From assembly GCA_947641735.1 (NCBI GenBank), contig CANRQR010000004.1, forward strand, positions 1 to 62,354: a DNA stretch of 62,354 nt, read 5' to 3'. A program made the position numbers and the translations under genes. Every line of letters begins with the position of its first letter. The stretch's first letter is position 1. The notes under the pieces are model-generated. The model saw only the letters and a list, made by a program, of their open reading frames with translations, did no database searches and had not been told where the DNA came from. Source of the stretch: an uncultured Lactobacillus sp. Its GTDB lineage: Bacteria > Bacillota > Bacilli > Lactobacillales > Lactobacillaceae. Positions 1-11,207 of this stretch are shown here, piece by piece.

Positions 1-1286
<1,286 letters not shown>

Positions 1287-1308
1287 TTTAATTATTGATT
1301 AAAACATA

Positions 1309-1350
1309 AGGAAAAGGGGACGTTGCTTTAGGTGACTCCCTTTTTCTTTT
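1309..1350 (+). terminator. Rho-independent terminator after eno
   Basis: AAAAGGGGA and TCCCTTTTT arms flank a short loop, followed by a T-rich run, directly downstream of the enolase stop. Confidence 0.7.
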
Positions 1351-1369
1351 AGCATTAGCTAGTTAAATA

Positions 1370-1378
1370 TGGTAAAAT
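1370..1378 (+). promoter_or_regulatory. Extended -10 promoter candidate for secG
   Basis: TGGTAAAAT is an extended -10 element (TGn plus TAAAAT) about 40 bases before the secG start. No good -35 is visible, which extended -10 promoters tolerate. Confidence 0.4.
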
Positions 1379-1415
1379 CATTACAGTAAGAAATTTAGGT
1401 AATGGAGGCAGCGCT

Positions 1416-1649
1416 TTGTATAATATCGTCATGACGCTACTCATCATTGTTAGCTTTTTAATTATTATTGCTACATTGATGCAGCCGCAAAAGCAACAAG
1501 ATGCCTTAAACGCATTGTCTGGCGGTGCAGTATTTAGCGGCCAGACAAAGAAGCGTGGATTTGAAGCATTAATGGAAAGGATTACCGCAGTTTTATTGGT
1601 TCTCTTTTTTGCTCTTGCTTTAATCTTGGCAGTACTTTCATCCAAGTAA
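1416..1649 (+). CDS. secG: Preprotein translocase subunit SecG
   Basis: Small membrane subunit that assists the SecYEG channel in protein export. The 77-residue product has the SecG layout: a hydrophobic helix (about residues 3-20), a cytoplasmic loop containing LMQPQKQQDALNALSGG, and a second helix (about 53-74). The start is TTG at 1416, supported by a GGAGG Shine-Dalgarno at 1404. It lies between enolase and RNase R with its own terminator. The start codon is the only uncertain point. Confidence 0.93.
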   Translation: MYNIVMTLLIIVSFLIIIATLMQPQKQQDALNALSGGAVFSGQTKKRGFEALMERITAVLLVLFFALALILAVLSSK

Positions 1650-1682
1650 AAAAAGCCTTCCGATGTAGGGAGGGCTTTTTTT
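1648..1682 (+). terminator. Terminator after secG
   Basis: AAAAAAGCCTTCC and GGGAGGGCTTTTTT form a strong hairpin ending in a T run directly after the secG stop. Confidence 0.85.
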
Positions 1683-1732
1683 AATTTCTTTTAGCTTAAC
1701 TATCTTATAAAGAAATTGAGGCAAATTAAAAA

Positions 1733-4075
1733 ATGACACAAAATGAACGAGTTTTAGCTGATGTTTATGAAACATTTAGACATAATCCTCAAGAACAATA
1801 TGATGTAGATCAACTTGAAAATGATTTAAGTCGCAATCAAAGATTAAACTTTCCAGATCTTGTTAAGGCTCTAACTTTTTTAGAGCATAGTAAAAAAATC
1901 GTAACTGATGGTCAGGGAAAGTATCAATTGAATCAGTTAAATACAGTTGCTGAAGGTACTTTTAAAGCAAATGATAAAGGATTTGGTTTTGTTAGATTTG
2001 ATGATGAAAGTATGGAAGATGCTTTTATTGATAAACATAATACTAAGTTCGCTATTGATGGAGATCATGTTAAGGTAAAGATTATTGCTGGTGCTAACCC
2101 ATGGAATGGCAAAGGACCAGAAGGTCAAATTGAAGAAATTACGGAACGTGGTGTCGAAACCTTAGTTGGAGAATTTCATCCTTATTCTGATGAGCTTGTA
2201 AAATCTAGTGGCTTTTATGGATATGTCGTTAGTGAAAATCGTAAATTAAAGAAGTATAAAATTAATATCACTGATAATGGTGTTAAGCCCCAAATGGGCG
2301 ATATGGTTAAAGTTTCTATTACTAAGTATCCTGATGAAGATCAACCTGATGAGATGCAAGGTGTAGCTCTTCTCACAATTGGTAATAAGAATGATCCTGG
2401 CGTAGATATTATGTCAATTGTTGTTGATAATGATATACGTACTGATTGGCCAGAAGAAGCTATGGACCAGGCAAATAGTATTCCTGACCATGTTACTGAA
2501 GAAGAAAAGGCTAAGCGTGTAGATATTACTGATCAACCTGCAGTAACAATTGATGGGGATGATTCAAAAGACTTTGATGATGCTGTTGTAGTTTGGAAAT
2601 TACCTAATGGAAATTACCATTTAGGTGTGCACATTGCAGATGTTTCTCACTATGTAAAAGAAGGGACTCCATTAGATAAGGAAGCCCTTGCACGAGGAAA
2701 TAGTACTTATTTAGTTGACCGCGTTATTCCAATGTTGCCATTTAGATTATCAAATGGTATTTGTTCACTGAATGAAGGTGTAGAACGTTTAGTACTTTCC
2801 TGTGATATGGAAATTACGCCAGAAGGTAAACGTGTTGGCTACCGTATTTATCCGTCGGTAATGAAGTCTCACGGACGTTTAACATATAATAATGTTAATA
2901 AGGTTCTTGATCCAAATAATCATGAAAAATTAGAACAAAAGTATTCTGATGCAGCTCCGATGCTTCATGAAATGGCAGATCTACATAATATTTTGTATAA
3001 GAAACGTCATCAACGTGGAGCAATTGATTTTGAAGAACCAGAAGCAAAAATTATAGTTGATGATAAGGGTAAGCCAACTGACATTGTTCTTCATGAACGT
3101 GGAACAGCAGAAAAAATGATTGAATCGTTCATGTTAATGGCCAATGAAACTGTTGCGGAAGACTACTATAAGAAACATGCACCATTTCTTTATCGTGTTC
3201 ATGAGACTCCCGATCAAGAAAAAATGCAATCATTCTTTGAATTTGTTAGCGCATTTGGCTTAAATGTAAAAACAGATCCAAATGATGTAAAGCCAAAGGA
3301 TTTACAAAAGATTGTTGCCAAAACTGAAGGAACTCCAGAGGAAGCTGTTGTTCAAATGATGATGCTTCGTAGTTTGAAGCAAGCACATTATTCTCCAGAA
3401 CCCCTTGGTCACTTTGGCTTGGCTGCTAAGTACTATACTCACTTTACTTCACCAATTCGTCGTTATTCTGATTTGATGGTTCACAGAATGATTCACGAAT
3501 ATGCTGATCAAAATATGGATGAAGGTGTACAAAAGCACTTTAAGTCACAACTTCCTGATGTTGCAGAACAAACTTCAACTCAAGAAAGAAAATCAATTGA
3601 TACTGAACGTAGTGTCAACGATTTGAAGATGACTGAATTTATGGCTGATAAGGTAGGTCAAACTTTTGATGCCATTGTTTCTTCAGTAACTAGTTTCGGT
3701 ATGTTTATTCAATTACCGAATACTGTTGAGGGTTTGATTCATATTTCTAATTTGAATGATGATTATTATAATTTTGATGAAAAATCATTAACTTTAACTG
3801 GACGTAATTCACATAAACAATTTAAGATTGGAATGCCAATTAAAGTTAAGTTGATTAGAGCTGATGTGGAGCAACATCAGTTAGACTTTGAAATTTATGA
3901 TCCGAATGCACCAAAACGTCCTCAAAGAAGTAATAATCGTGGAAAACGTAGCTTTGATAAAGGACGTAAAAATGGTGGAAATAAGAGAAATAACAACACT
4001 TCTCACATAAATAATGGCCATAATTTTAAGATTCGTCATCGTAAAACAACAGCTGTCAAGTCTAATAAAAAATAA
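1733..4075 (+). CDS. rnr: Ribonuclease R
   Basis: Processive 3'-5' exoribonuclease that degrades structured RNA and, with tmRNA and SmpB, mRNAs released during trans-translation. The 780-residue product has an N-terminal winged-helix region (about 1-65), cold-shock-like OB domains (about 70-220), a catalytic RNB domain with the metal-binding motif [11 protein letters not shown] near residues 273-283, an S1 domain from about residue 640 ([16 protein letters not shown]), and a basic Lys/Arg/Asn-rich tail (726-780). It is followed after 14 bases by smpB, its functional partner. Length matches the family. Confidence 0.96.
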   Translation: MTQNERVLADVYETFRHNPQEQYDVDQLENDLSRNQRLNFPDLVKALTFLEHSKKIVTDGQGKYQLNQLNTVAEGTFKANDKGFGFVRFDDESMEDAFIDKHNTKFAIDGDHVKVKIIAGANPWNGKGPEGQIEEITERGVETLVGEFHPYSDELVKSSGFYGYVVSENRKLKKYKINITDNGVKPQMGDMVKVSITKYPDEDQPDEMQGVALLTIGNKNDPGVDIMSIVVDNDIRTDWPEEAMDQANSIPDHVTEEEKAKRVDITDQPAVTIDGDDSKDFDDAVVVWKLPNGNYHLGVHIADVSHYVKEGTPLDKEALARGNSTYLVDRVIPMLPFRLSNGICSLNEGVERLVLSCDMEITPEGKRVGYRIYPSVMKSHGRLTYNNVNKVLDPNNHEKLEQKYSDAAPMLHEMADLHNILYKKRHQRGAIDFEEPEAKIIVDDKGKPTDIVLHERGTAEKMIESFMLMANETVAEDYYKKHAPFLYRVHETPDQEKMQSFFEFVSAFGLNVKTDPNDVKPKDLQKIVAKTEGTPEEAVVQMMMLRSLKQAHYSPEPLGHFGLAAKYYTHFTSPIRRYSDLMVHRMIHEYADQNMDEGVQKHFKSQLPDVAEQTSTQERKSIDTERSVNDLKMTEFMADKVGQTFDAIVSSVTSFGMFIQLPNTVEGLIHISNLNDDYYNFDEKSLTLTGRNSHKQFKIGMPIKVKLIRADVEQHQLDFEIYDPNAPKRPQRSNNRGKRSFDKGRKNGGNKRNNNTSHINNGHNFKIRHRKTTAVKSNKK

Positions 4076-4089
4076 TTAGGAAGAAAACG

Positions 4090-4545
4090 ATGAAACAAAA
4101 AGCAGATAATTTGATTGCTCAAAATAAAAAAGCAAGTCATGATTATTTTATTAAAGAAACTCTTGAAGCCGGAATTGCGTTAACTGGAACTGAGATTAAA
4201 TCAATTCGTGCACGTAGAATTAATTTGCGGGACGGATATGTTCAAATTATTAATGGATCTGCTTTTTTAGAAAATGTTCATATTAGTGAATATAAAGAAG
4301 GTAATCGCTATAATCATGATCCTTTACGATCACGGCGCTTGTTGCTTCATAAGAAAGAAATTGCTCGTCTAGCTGGAATTCAAGCTCAACAGGGAATGGC
4401 TATTATTCCTTTAAAAGTCTATTTAAAGCATGGATTTGCCAAGGTTTTAATTGGTGTAGGACAAGGTAAGAAGCAATATGATAAACGTCAAACTATTAAA
4501 AAGCGTGATCAAGACCGTGAAATTCATCGTAAGTATGGGATTTAG
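4090..4545 (+). CDS. smpB: SsrA-binding protein SmpB
   Basis: RNA-binding protein that delivers alanyl-tmRNA to stalled ribosomes. The 151-residue product carries the family features [13 protein letters not shown] and NLRDGYVQI, the oligonucleotide-binding barrel, and a basic C-terminal tail ([19 protein letters not shown]) that occupies the empty mRNA channel. It forms an operon with rnr, with an AGGAAG Shine-Dalgarno. The tmRNA gene it works with is about 28 kb downstream at 32417, at the prophage junction. Confidence 0.97.
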   Translation: MKQKADNLIAQNKKASHDYFIKETLEAGIALTGTEIKSIRARRINLRDGYVQIINGSAFLENVHISEYKEGNRYNHDPLRSRRLLLHKKEIARLAGIQAQQGMAIIPLKVYLKHGFAKVLIGVGQGKKQYDKRQTIKKRDQDREIHRKYGI

Positions 4546-4559
4546 TAGGTGAATTATAA

Positions 4560-5129
4560 ATGATTAGAAAGGCAAAATTAACTGATTTTCCCTTAGTTTA
4601 TCCAATTTTGAAACAAATCTTTGATGAGATGGATATGAATACTATTAAAGCACTTCCAGAAAGTCAATTTTATGATTTAATGAAGCATGGTTTTTATTCT
4701 TCTCATTATCGTTATTCTCATAATCGAATGTGGGTTGAAACTGATGAAATGGATCGGCCAATTGGTTTGATTGTAATGTATGGTTATGATGATCAAAACT
4801 TAATCGATATTTCATTAAAGAGTGCTTATCCAAAAGTTGGCTTGCCACTAGATACGATTGTATTTTCTGATAAAGAAGCCTTGCCACATGAGTGGTATTT
4901 AGATGCAATTGCTGTTTCTCCAAAACATTGGGGAGAAGGGATTGCTCAAAAACTAATTAAGCTTGCACCTGAGATTGCAAAGCAGAATGGATACAAAAAA
5001 GTTAGCTTAAATGTGGATCAAGATAATCCTAGAGCTGCCCGTTTATATGACTATATAGGATTCAAGACAACATCTACTATGACGATTGGAGATAGAATAT
5101 ATGATCATATGATCAAAAAAGTAGGTTAA
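4560..5129 (+). CDS. GNAT family N-acetyltransferase
   Basis: Predicted acetyl-CoA-dependent acetyltransferase of 189 residues, substrate unknown. The acetyl-CoA-binding motif A is visible at about residues 118-134 (VSPKHWGEGIAQKLIK), followed by the strand containing NVDQDNPRAARLYDYIGF typical of the fold. It lies 14 bases behind smpB and ends at a strong terminator, so it is probably the last gene of the rnr-smpB operon. Members with this neighbourhood occur in other lactobacilli, but no specific role can be read from the sequence. Confidence 0.85.
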   Translation: MIRKAKLTDFPLVYPILKQIFDEMDMNTIKALPESQFYDLMKHGFYSSHYRYSHNRMWVETDEMDRPIGLIVMYGYDDQNLIDISLKSAYPKVGLPLDTIVFSDKEALPHEWYLDAIAVSPKHWGEGIAQKLIKLAPEIAKQNGYKKVSLNVDQDNPRAARLYDYIGFKTTSTMTIGDRIYDHMIKKVG

Positions 5130-5135
5130 AAAATA

Positions 5136-5176
5136 AAATAGAATCAATTCAATTATGAATTGATTCTATTTTTTTG
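5136..5176. terminator. Bidirectional terminator
   Basis: AAATAGAATCAATTC pairs perfectly with GAATTGATTCTATTT around a six-base loop, followed by T7. It closes the rnr-smpB-GNAT unit. Confidence 0.9.
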
Positions 5177-5312
5177 CTTAAATTTAAAGAAATATTTAAA
5201 AATAACACTATATACATTATTGCTATTGCGTATAATTTTAAAACCTGATAAAGTAAAAAACTGCTTAAAGACTGGGATCCATTAGTATTTTAGAAAGGAA
5301 AAATTATATACC

Positions 5313-5879
5313 ATGTTAGCGGAGATGGAAAGAATTCAAGTAGCTTTACATGATATGTTATCTCAATCTGATGTAAAAAAAGTAAATATCTCTAAACTCT
5401 GTATTGAAGCGAAAATTAGTAGAAAAACTTTTTATTTACGTTACGGAAAAATAAATAATTGTATCGAAGCTTGCATTCTATCAGAATTAAGAAAGTTGCG
5501 TAAAGAAAAAGGGAGCAGTTTAAAACAGCTCCTTCATAATTTATGTGGTTACATTCAAAAGCATAAACAATATTTTTATAACGCATACCATTTGAGTGAA
5601 AAAGATTGTATGTGTGAAAAAATGAGAGAACATTTTTTTCAGTATATTCGATCTTATGCTCATAAAAGAGGCAGTTTTTCCGAACTTATTGTTAAACAGC
5701 TAGCCAATATACTATATGACCGAATTTGTTTTTGGATTAGTCATGAATGTAATGAGGACTTTAGCTGTTTATTAGAAGACTTAGTAATAATTATTGAATT
5801 AATAGATTTTCAAAATCAGCTTTGTTCTTCCCAACATCAAGTTTTCGATTTTTCGCACTATTATTTGAAATTTGATTAA
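5313..5879 (+). CDS. TetR-family transcriptional regulator
   Basis: 188-residue putative DNA-binding regulator. The N-terminal helix-turn-helix is at about residues 22-45 (VNISKLCIEAKISRKTFYLRYG), as in TetR proteins; the rest is a helical, cysteine-containing ligand or dimerisation domain with no recognised specificity. The ATG at 5313 follows an AGAAAGGAAAA Shine-Dalgarno. It converges on the LURP-one-like gene so closely that the two stop codons overlap (5876-5879). Its target is not evident; the acetyltransferase upstream and the gene downstream are possibilities only by proximity. Confidence 0.8.
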   Translation: MLAEMERIQVALHDMLSQSDVKKVNISKLCIEAKISRKTFYLRYGKINNCIEACILSELRKLRKEKGSSLKQLLHNLCGYIQKHKQYFYNAYHLSEKDCMCEKMREHFFQYIRSYAHKRGSFSELIVKQLANILYDRICFWISHECNEDFSCLLEDLVIIIELIDFQNQLCSSQHQVFDFSHYYLKFD

Positions 5880-6391
5880 GAAGGAGCACTAATCCTGTTT
5901 TGAAAATTAAAAGTGGGTAAAAGTAAAGGCTTAGTATGCCATTGGGTAAATAATAAGCTAATCAAAATAATAAAGGGCACATCTTCTGGACGTGATATAT
6001 CACAAGTCCAAGTGAGACCTGTATCGGTGACTAGTGAATAAACATTAGCCACTTTTTTTATTCCAGAATAGAAACTGTATCGTCCTTGTTTTAGACTTCC
6101 TTCAACCCAATAATTTAGTCGAGTAATATAAAATAGATTAGTAAAGCGACTATTTAATTTTTTGACTTTAACTAATGAGTGATTAACTACGTCTACGCTA
6201 TAACTAGCTAGAATATGGTTAGAATCTAAGTAGAGGCGTCCAATTTCGTTATGATTAATGTCAGTTAAGATAATTGGTTGATTAAATTCATTTAAATTAC
6301 CCTTTAAGATATAAACAATTTCTCCCTGTCGATTTTTTACTGGAATTTGACCACAAGTTTGTCCTTGCGTAAGCTGCACAGTATAACGCAT
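5876..6391 (-). CDS. LURP-one-related / YxjI-like protein
   Basis: 171-residue protein of unknown function. The alternating strand pattern with GQIPVKNRQGEIVYILKG, NEIGRLYLDSN and WVEGSLKQGRYSFYSG resembles the beta-barrel LURP-one/Tubby-like family, often found as small single-domain proteins in lactobacilli. I assign the family from general resemblance only. No signal peptide is seen. It is a single gene whose stop overlaps that of the TetR gene on the other strand. Confidence 0.5.
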   Translation of the reverse strand: MRYTVQLTQGQTCGQIPVKNRQGEIVYILKGNLNEFNQPIILTDINHNEIGRLYLDSNHILASYSVDVVNHSLVKVKKLNSRFTNLFYITRLNYWVEGSLKQGRYSFYSGIKKVANVYSLVTDTGLTWTCDISRPEDVPFIILISLLFTQWHTKPLLLPTFNFQNRISAPS

Positions 6392-6422
6392 AATTTCATC
6401 TGCCCTTTAAGAAAAATTATGT

Positions 6423-7283
6423 TTATTTACAGAAGTGTCGAATAGCATAGGCAACACCGTTTTCATTATTATTTTTAGTAATGAAGTTAGCGATTTCTTT
6501 AATCGCTGGAGCTGCATTTTCCATTGCAACGCCTACACCAGCCATTCTAATCATTGATTCATCGTTAAGATTATCACCGATTGCCATTACTTCATCTGGC
6601 TTATAACCTTGCAATTTTGCATAGTCCATTAAAGCAATACCCTTTTGAGCTTTAATATTATTAATTTCGATATTAGTTGAAGAACTTGCAGTAACAATTA
6701 AGTTGCCCATTTTTTTAATTTCTTCGCAAATATGTTCAAATACTTTGGGACCATCTGGATGGAAAGCAACGAATTTCATTGCTTCAAATGATGGCTTTTC
6801 AAGCAAAGTTTTAAAATCGGGAACATATTTAATTTTCATTATTTCATCAGAACCAGCAGTAAAAGAAACGGCTTTTTTGAAGGTTAGTTTTTTATTGAGG
6901 TTAACTAGAAGATCAGAAAAATTAGCAATTCTTCTTAAGCGAGAATCAGAATAAACATTATCAGCAGCCACAATTTCAAAGTAAAAACCAGATTTTTTAA
7001 GTAATTGGTTAATCTTAATACTTTGTTCTTTGGGAATAGGTTCATCTACGATTAATTTACCAGCAGTATTGAAAACCATGGCACCATTTAAATTAATAAA
7101 ACCAGTATGAAGGCCGGCTTTAGCTAGAATTCCTTGAGATTCAGAAGGAGCTCTTCCTGTAGCTACTAAAAATTCAACACCCTTTGCTTGAACTTCTTTA
7201 ATAGCAGCAATATTTTCAGATGAAATTTGCATTTTTTTGTTTAATAATGTGCCGTCCATATCACTTGCAATGAGTTTAATCAT
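6423..7283 (-). CDS. Cof-type HAD-IIB phosphatase
   Basis: Predicted haloacid-dehalogenase-type phosphatase of 286 residues acting on small phosphorylated metabolites; the substrate is unknown. Motif I is DMDGTLL (residues 8-14, nucleophile Asp8), motif II is VATGRAP, and motif IV is GDNLNDESMI near the C-terminus; the central region is the IIB cap. The ATG is preceded by GGAGGACTT. It is transcribed alone, divergent from ung. Confidence 0.92.
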   Translation of the reverse strand: MIKLIASDMDGTLLNKKMQISSENIAAIKEVQAKGVEFLVATGRAPSESQGILAKAGLHTGFINLNGAMVFNTAGKLIVDEPIPKEQSIKINQLLKKSGFYFEIVAADNVYSDSRLRRIANFSDLLVNLNKKLTFKKAVSFTAGSDEIMKIKYVPDFKTLLEKPSFEAMKFVAFHPDGPKVFEHICEEIKKMGNLIVTASSSTNIEINNIKAQKGIALMDYAKLQGYKPDEVMAIGDNLNDESMIRMAGVGVAMENAAPAIKEIANFITKNNNENGVAYAIRHFCK

Positions 7284-7359
7284 TTTAAGTCCTCCAATCT
7301 TTTATCTATATGATATCATGAACTTGGATTTCTTAGAGGTATAAGAGGATAGAATAAAT

Positions 7360-8055
7360 ATGAAAAAATTAATTGGCAACGATTGGGATGAAATTTTGGC
7401 TCCAGCTTTTGAAAGCCAGCAATATCATCAATTACATGATTTTTTAAAAGAAGAATATCAAACAAAGCAGATTTTCCCAGATATGTATCATATTTTTACT
7501 GCTTTTAAACTAACACCTTTTGCGGACACTAAAGTTGTGATTTTGGGTCAAGATCCATATCATAATCCGGGCCAGGCCACGGGGATGAGTTTCAGTGTAA
7601 ATCCTGGAGTATCCCTTCCTCCATCATTAAAAAATATCTATAAGGAATTGTATGATGACGTTGGTGCAATTCCCGTAAATCACGGATATTTAAAGAAATG
7701 GGCTGATCAGGGAGTATTGCTTTTGAATGCGGTCTTGACAGTACCATATGGTAATGCAAATGGACATCAGGGAAAAGGTTGGGAGACTATTACAGATGCG
7801 GCTATTAAAGCCTTGAGTGATCGAGGAAAAGTAGTGTTTATTTTATGGGGAAGATTTGCCCAAAACAAAATACCTTTAATTGATCAAGAAAAAAATGTAA
7901 TTATTAAATCCCCACATCCAAGTCCTTTTTCAGCAGATCGAGGTTTTTTTGGATCCCGTCCATTTTCTAGATGTAATGATGCCTTGATTAAGTTTGGTGA
8001 AAGTCCAATTGATTGGCAACTACCACAAGAAGTTAGTCAATCTGATCTAGCATAG
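7360..8055 (+). CDS. ung: Uracil-DNA glycosylase
   Basis: Removes uracil from DNA to start base-excision repair. The 231-residue family-1 enzyme shows the water-activating motif GQDPYH, the uracil-binding segment [11 protein letters not shown], the strand ending [12 protein letters not shown] and the DNA-intercalation motif [15 protein letters not shown]. Length is normal for the family. It lies just upstream of pta-tsaE, a common order in lactobacilli, though a separate promoter sits between them. Confidence 0.96.
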   Translation: MKKLIGNDWDEILAPAFESQQYHQLHDFLKEEYQTKQIFPDMYHIFTAFKLTPFADTKVVILGQDPYHNPGQATGMSFSVNPGVSLPPSLKNIYKELYDDVGAIPVNHGYLKKWADQGVLLLNAVLTVPYGNANGHQGKGWETITDAAIKALSDRGKVVFILWGRFAQNKIPLIDQEKNVIIKSPHPSPFSADRGFFGSRPFSRCNDALIKFGESPIDWQLPQEVSQSDLA

Positions 8056-8063
8056 TTTTTATT

Positions 8064-8091
8064 TTGAGAAAAAGATCTAGAATTGTAAAAT
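8064..8091 (+). promoter_or_regulatory. Promoter candidate for pta-tsaE
   Basis: TTGAGA (8064) and TAAAAT (8086) are separated by 16 bases, about 35 bases before the pta start. Confidence 0.5.
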
Positions 8092-8126
8092 ATTATCTAT
8101 AAATAAAAAAGGAAGGCTCAATTGAA

Positions 8127-9104
8127 ATGAAAGTATTTGACTCACTTAAGAAAAAAGCAAAAGAATCGAAGAAAGTAATTGTTTTCCCAGAAGGAAATGA
8201 TGAACGGATAATTAGAGCTGCGGTCCGTCTTGATAAAGAAAATATTGTTGAGCCAATTTTATTAGGAAAGCCCGACGAAGTAATTGAAACTGCTGAAAGG
8301 TTAAGTACTGATTTAGGATCAATTGAAATTATTAATCCAACAGTTTATCCAGATTTTGAAAAAATGTGTCAAGATTTTGTTGAATTGAGAAAAGGAAAGA
8401 ATACTTTAGCAGAAGCAAAAGAAATTTTACAAGATGTTTCTTACTTTGGCACAATGCTAGTATATGAAGGAAAAGCTGATGGAATGGTTTCAGGAGCAAC
8501 TCATTCAACAGCGAATACTGTTCGGCCTGCTCTTCAAATTATTAAGACTAAAAAGGGAATGGGTCGCGTCTCAGGTGCAATGATTATGGAGCGCGGAGAT
8601 GAAAAGTATATTTTTGCTGACTGTGCCATTAACATTGATCCAGATAGTGAAACTTTAGCTGAAATTGCTTACCAGTCTAGCAAAACTGCAGAGATGATTG
8701 GTCTTGATCCTAAAATTGCAATGCTTAGTTTTTCAACTAAGGGTTCAGCACAAGGGCCAATGGTAACAAAAGTTCAAGAAGCAAATGACTTAGTACATAA
8801 AAAGTATCCTGAATTAATTTGCGATGGTGAACTGCAATTTGATGCTGCAATTGTTCCACGCGTTGGTGAAGCAAAAGCACCAGGCTCTGCCGTTGCTGGT
8901 CATGCAAATGTCTTTATTTTTCCAGAATTACAATCTGGTAATATCTCCTATAAGGTAGCAGAACGATTAGGTGGCTTTAGTGCAATTGGGCCTGTATTAC
9001 AAGGGCTAGCTGCACCAATTAATGATTTATCTCGTGGATGCAAGACAGAGGATGTATATTTGTTAGCTATTTTGACTGCTGCACAAGCTAATATGGAGAA
9101 ATAA
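8127..9104 (+). CDS. pta: Phosphate acetyltransferase
   Basis: Interconverts acetyl-CoA and acetyl phosphate, working with acetate kinase (ackA, 31161 in this window). The 325-residue product is the short single-domain form; VFPEGNDERI, GMVSGATHSTANTVRPALQII and SFSTKGSAQGPMV are family-conserved segments. The ATG at 8127 follows an AAGGAAGG Shine-Dalgarno. tsaE begins one base after its stop, so the two are translated as a coupled pair. Confidence 0.96.
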   Translation: MKVFDSLKKKAKESKKVIVFPEGNDERIIRAAVRLDKENIVEPILLGKPDEVIETAERLSTDLGSIEIINPTVYPDFEKMCQDFVELRKGKNTLAEAKEILQDVSYFGTMLVYEGKADGMVSGATHSTANTVRPALQIIKTKKGMGRVSGAMIMERGDEKYIFADCAINIDPDSETLAEIAYQSSKTAEMIGLDPKIAMLSFSTKGSAQGPMVTKVQEANDLVHKKYPELICDGELQFDAAIVPRVGEAKAPGSAVAGHANVFIFPELQSGNISYKVAERLGGFSAIGPVLQGLAAPINDLSRGCKTEDVYLLAILTAAQANMEK

Positions 9105-9105
9105 C

Positions 9106-9582
9106 ATGGAATCATTAGAGATAAATTCTGATGAACAAATGCAAAAACTGGGTAAAGCAATTGGCGAAACTAGTCAAGGTCATGATCTTTTATTATTAAG
9201 TGGAGATTTAGGTGCAGGAAAAACAACTTTAACTAAAGGAATTGCAAGGGTTCTTGGAATAAGACGTCCAGTAAAAAGTCCGACTTTTACAATTGTAAGA
9301 GAGTATCGCGAAGGAAAAATGCCGCTTTTTCACATGGACATGTATCGATTAGAAGATGGAGACTTATCAAGTATTGATATGCCTGCATATTTGGCTGAAG
9401 ATGGTTTAGTAGTAATTGAATGGCCACAATTCATTATTGATGATCTTCCAAAAGATTATCTTGAATTATCGATTAAGCGCCTAGATGATTCCTGGGATTC
9501 AACAAAAAGAATAGTTGAATTTAAACCAGTTGGAGAGAGAAATATGACTTGGTTGTCAGAGATAAAAAAATATTTTGAATAA
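9106..9582 (+). CDS. tsaE: tRNA t6A37 biosynthesis ATPase TsaE
   Basis: ATPase of the TsaB-TsaD-TsaE complex that makes N6-threonylcarbamoyladenosine at position 37 of ANN-decoding tRNAs. The 158-residue product has the Walker A motif GDLGAGKTT (about residues 33-41), followed by KSPTFTIVREY and FHMDMYRLED, all characteristic of the family. It is cotranscribed with pta and ends at a bidirectional terminator that overlaps the stop of the opposing exonuclease gene. Confidence 0.95.
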   Translation: MESLEINSDEQMQKLGKAIGETSQGHDLLLLSGDLGAGKTTLTKGIARVLGIRRPVKSPTFTIVREYREGKMPLFHMDMYRLEDGDLSSIDMPAYLAEDGLVVIEWPQFIIDDLPKDYLELSIKRLDDSWDSTKRIVEFKPVGERNMTWLSEIKKYFE

Positions 9583-9584
9583 TA

Positions 9585-9620
9585 AAAATGGTTAAGCTTA
9601 AATTCGCTTAACCATTTTCT
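9585..9620. terminator. Bidirectional terminator between tsaE and exonuclease gene
   Basis: A perfect 13-bp stem, AAAATGGTTAAGC with GCTTAACCATTTT, around an 8-base loop. It overlaps the last codons of the minus-strand gene, so it serves both convergent units. Confidence 0.9.
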
Positions 9621-10131
9621 TAATTGGAGCATCTCCAACACATTTATTTTCTTCAATTAAGATTTCTGCACATGCTTCACTATCGCTTAATGCATTATGA
9701 TGATGCCAAAGATTAATATTTAAAGCTTCTGAAACTGTATCCAATTTATGATTAGGTAGATCAGGTTCAAAAGCTTTACTAGTTGCTAAAGTATCAATTG
9801 CAAGGTAATGGGGAGCAGGAATATTGTAGCGTGCTAGTGATTTTTCCATTACTCGGCAATCAAAGCGAGCGTTATGAGCAGCAACTAGCATCCCCGGTTG
9901 ATATAGTTTCTTGATTTTTGGCCACACCTCAGCCATTGTAGGTGCATTTTTTACGTCTTCAGCGGTAATGCTATGGATTCTTATATTGCGACCATCAAAA
10001 GGCATTTGTGGGTTAATGACTGTATAAAAGCGATCAACAATTTCATTATTCCGAACCATAACAAGAGCGAGAGAACATGCACTTTCTGGGCGATTATTCG
10101 CCGTTTCAAAGTCCATTGCAGTAAAGTTCAT
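9598..10131 (-). CDS. DnaQ-like 3'-5' exonuclease (DEDDh)
   Basis: 177-residue stand-alone exonuclease domain. ExoI motif AMDFETANN carries the first Asp/Glu pair, ExoII contains VAAHNARFDCRVME, and ExoIII HHNALSDSEACAEI has the His and final Asp of the DEDDh family. It could act in DNA repair or as a nanoRNase; the sequence does not decide. It is a monocistronic gene converging on tsaE. Confidence 0.88.
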   Translation of the reverse strand: MNFTAMDFETANNRPESACSLALVMVRNNEIVDRFYTVINPQMPFDGRNIRIHSITAEDVKNAPTMAEVWPKIKKLYQPGMLVAAHNARFDCRVMEKSLARYNIPAPHYLAIDTLATSKAFEPDLPNHKLDTVSEALNINLWHHHNALSDSEACAEILIEENKCVGDAPIKKMVKRI

Positions 10132-10248
10132 CTTTATCCTCGAATTTTTATTATTTTTCTTTTTAGTATAACACTTAAGGTAGAAAACTAGCTATTTAAT
10201 GCGGTATGATTAAAGGGATGATTTATTTAAGGAAAAGAGAGATAAAAA

Positions 10249-11154
10249 ATGCAACTGATGGATTTAAAGCAACAAGGAATTGACATTCAAGAAAATATTC
10301 CATTAAGCCGTTTTACTTTTACTAAGACTGGTGGACCGGCGCAATATCTAGCTTTTCCTAAGAATTTAAAGGAATTAGAGCTATTAGTAAATACAGTTAA
10401 AAGTAATGATATTCCATTAACTGTTATTGGAAATGCATCTAATTTAATTATTAGAGATGGTGGTATTACCGGCTTAGTTCTAATTTTGACTAAAATGAAT
10501 GAAATTACGGCAAACAAGGAAAATGCAACTGTTACTGCAGATGCGGGTGCTCGAATTATTGATACATCTGAGGCAGCCTGTGAAGCAGGTCTTAGTGGAT
10601 TAGAATTTGCAGCGGGTATTCCTGGTAGTGTCGGTGGTGCAGTATTTATGAATGCTGGCGCTTATGGTGGGGAAACTGAATTTGTTATTAAGTCAGTTTG
10701 TGTTTTAACTAGAGAAGGCGAATTTAAGACCTATACTCATGATGAGATGGAATTTGGATATCGTCATTCTTTAGTTCAAGAAACTGGAGACATCGTTGTA
10801 AGTGCTACTTTTGGTCTTGAGGTTGGCGATAAATGGGCTGTTAAAGCAAAAATGGAGTACTTTAATGGCTTACGTAGAGCAAAACAACCACTTGAATATC
10901 CATCTTGTGGTAGTGTATTTAAACGTCCAGCTGGCCACTTTGTGGGACCAATGATTATTAAAGCAGGGCTTCAAGGTAAAAGAATTGGCGGCGCTGAAGA
11001 CTCAATGAAACATGCAGGTTTTATTGTTAATGTGGGCGGTGCTACAGCTACTGATTACCTAGATTTAATTCATTTGATTCAAAAAACAATCAAAAAAGAT
11101 TTTGATGTTGATTTACAAACTGAAGTAAGAATTATTGGAAAAGAGAAAGATTAG
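10249..11154 (+). CDS. murB: UDP-N-acetylenolpyruvoylglucosamine reductase MurB
   Basis: FAD-dependent reduction of UDP-GlcNAc-enolpyruvate to UDP-MurNAc, the second committed step of peptidoglycan synthesis. The 301-residue product has the FAD-binding segments VIGNASNLIIRDGG and AGIPGSVGGAVFMNAGAYGGE, the catalytic serine in PSCGSVFKRP and a C-terminal glutamate in TEVRII. It resembles the short type IIb enzyme. It ends in a terminator before the pot operon. Confidence 0.96.
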   Translation: MQLMDLKQQGIDIQENIPLSRFTFTKTGGPAQYLAFPKNLKELELLVNTVKSNDIPLTVIGNASNLIIRDGGITGLVLILTKMNEITANKENATVTADAGARIIDTSEAACEAGLSGLEFAAGIPGSVGGAVFMNAGAYGGETEFVIKSVCVLTREGEFKTYTHDEMEFGYRHSLVQETGDIVVSATFGLEVGDKWAVKAKMEYFNGLRRAKQPLEYPSCGSVFKRPAGHFVGPMIIKAGLQGKRIGGAEDSMKHAGFIVNVGGATATDYLDLIHLIQKTIKKDFDVDLQTEVRIIGKEKD

Positions 11155-11159
11155 GAAAG

Positions 11160-11188
11160 AGCTACAAGTAACGGCTTGTAGCTTTTTT
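11160..11188 (+). terminator. Terminator after murB
   Basis: AGCTACAAG pairs with CTTGTAGCT around TAACGG, followed by T5-6. It lies right before the potA ribosome-binding site. Confidence 0.85.
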
Positions 11189-11207
11189 GATGAGATGGTG
11201 AAAAAAG

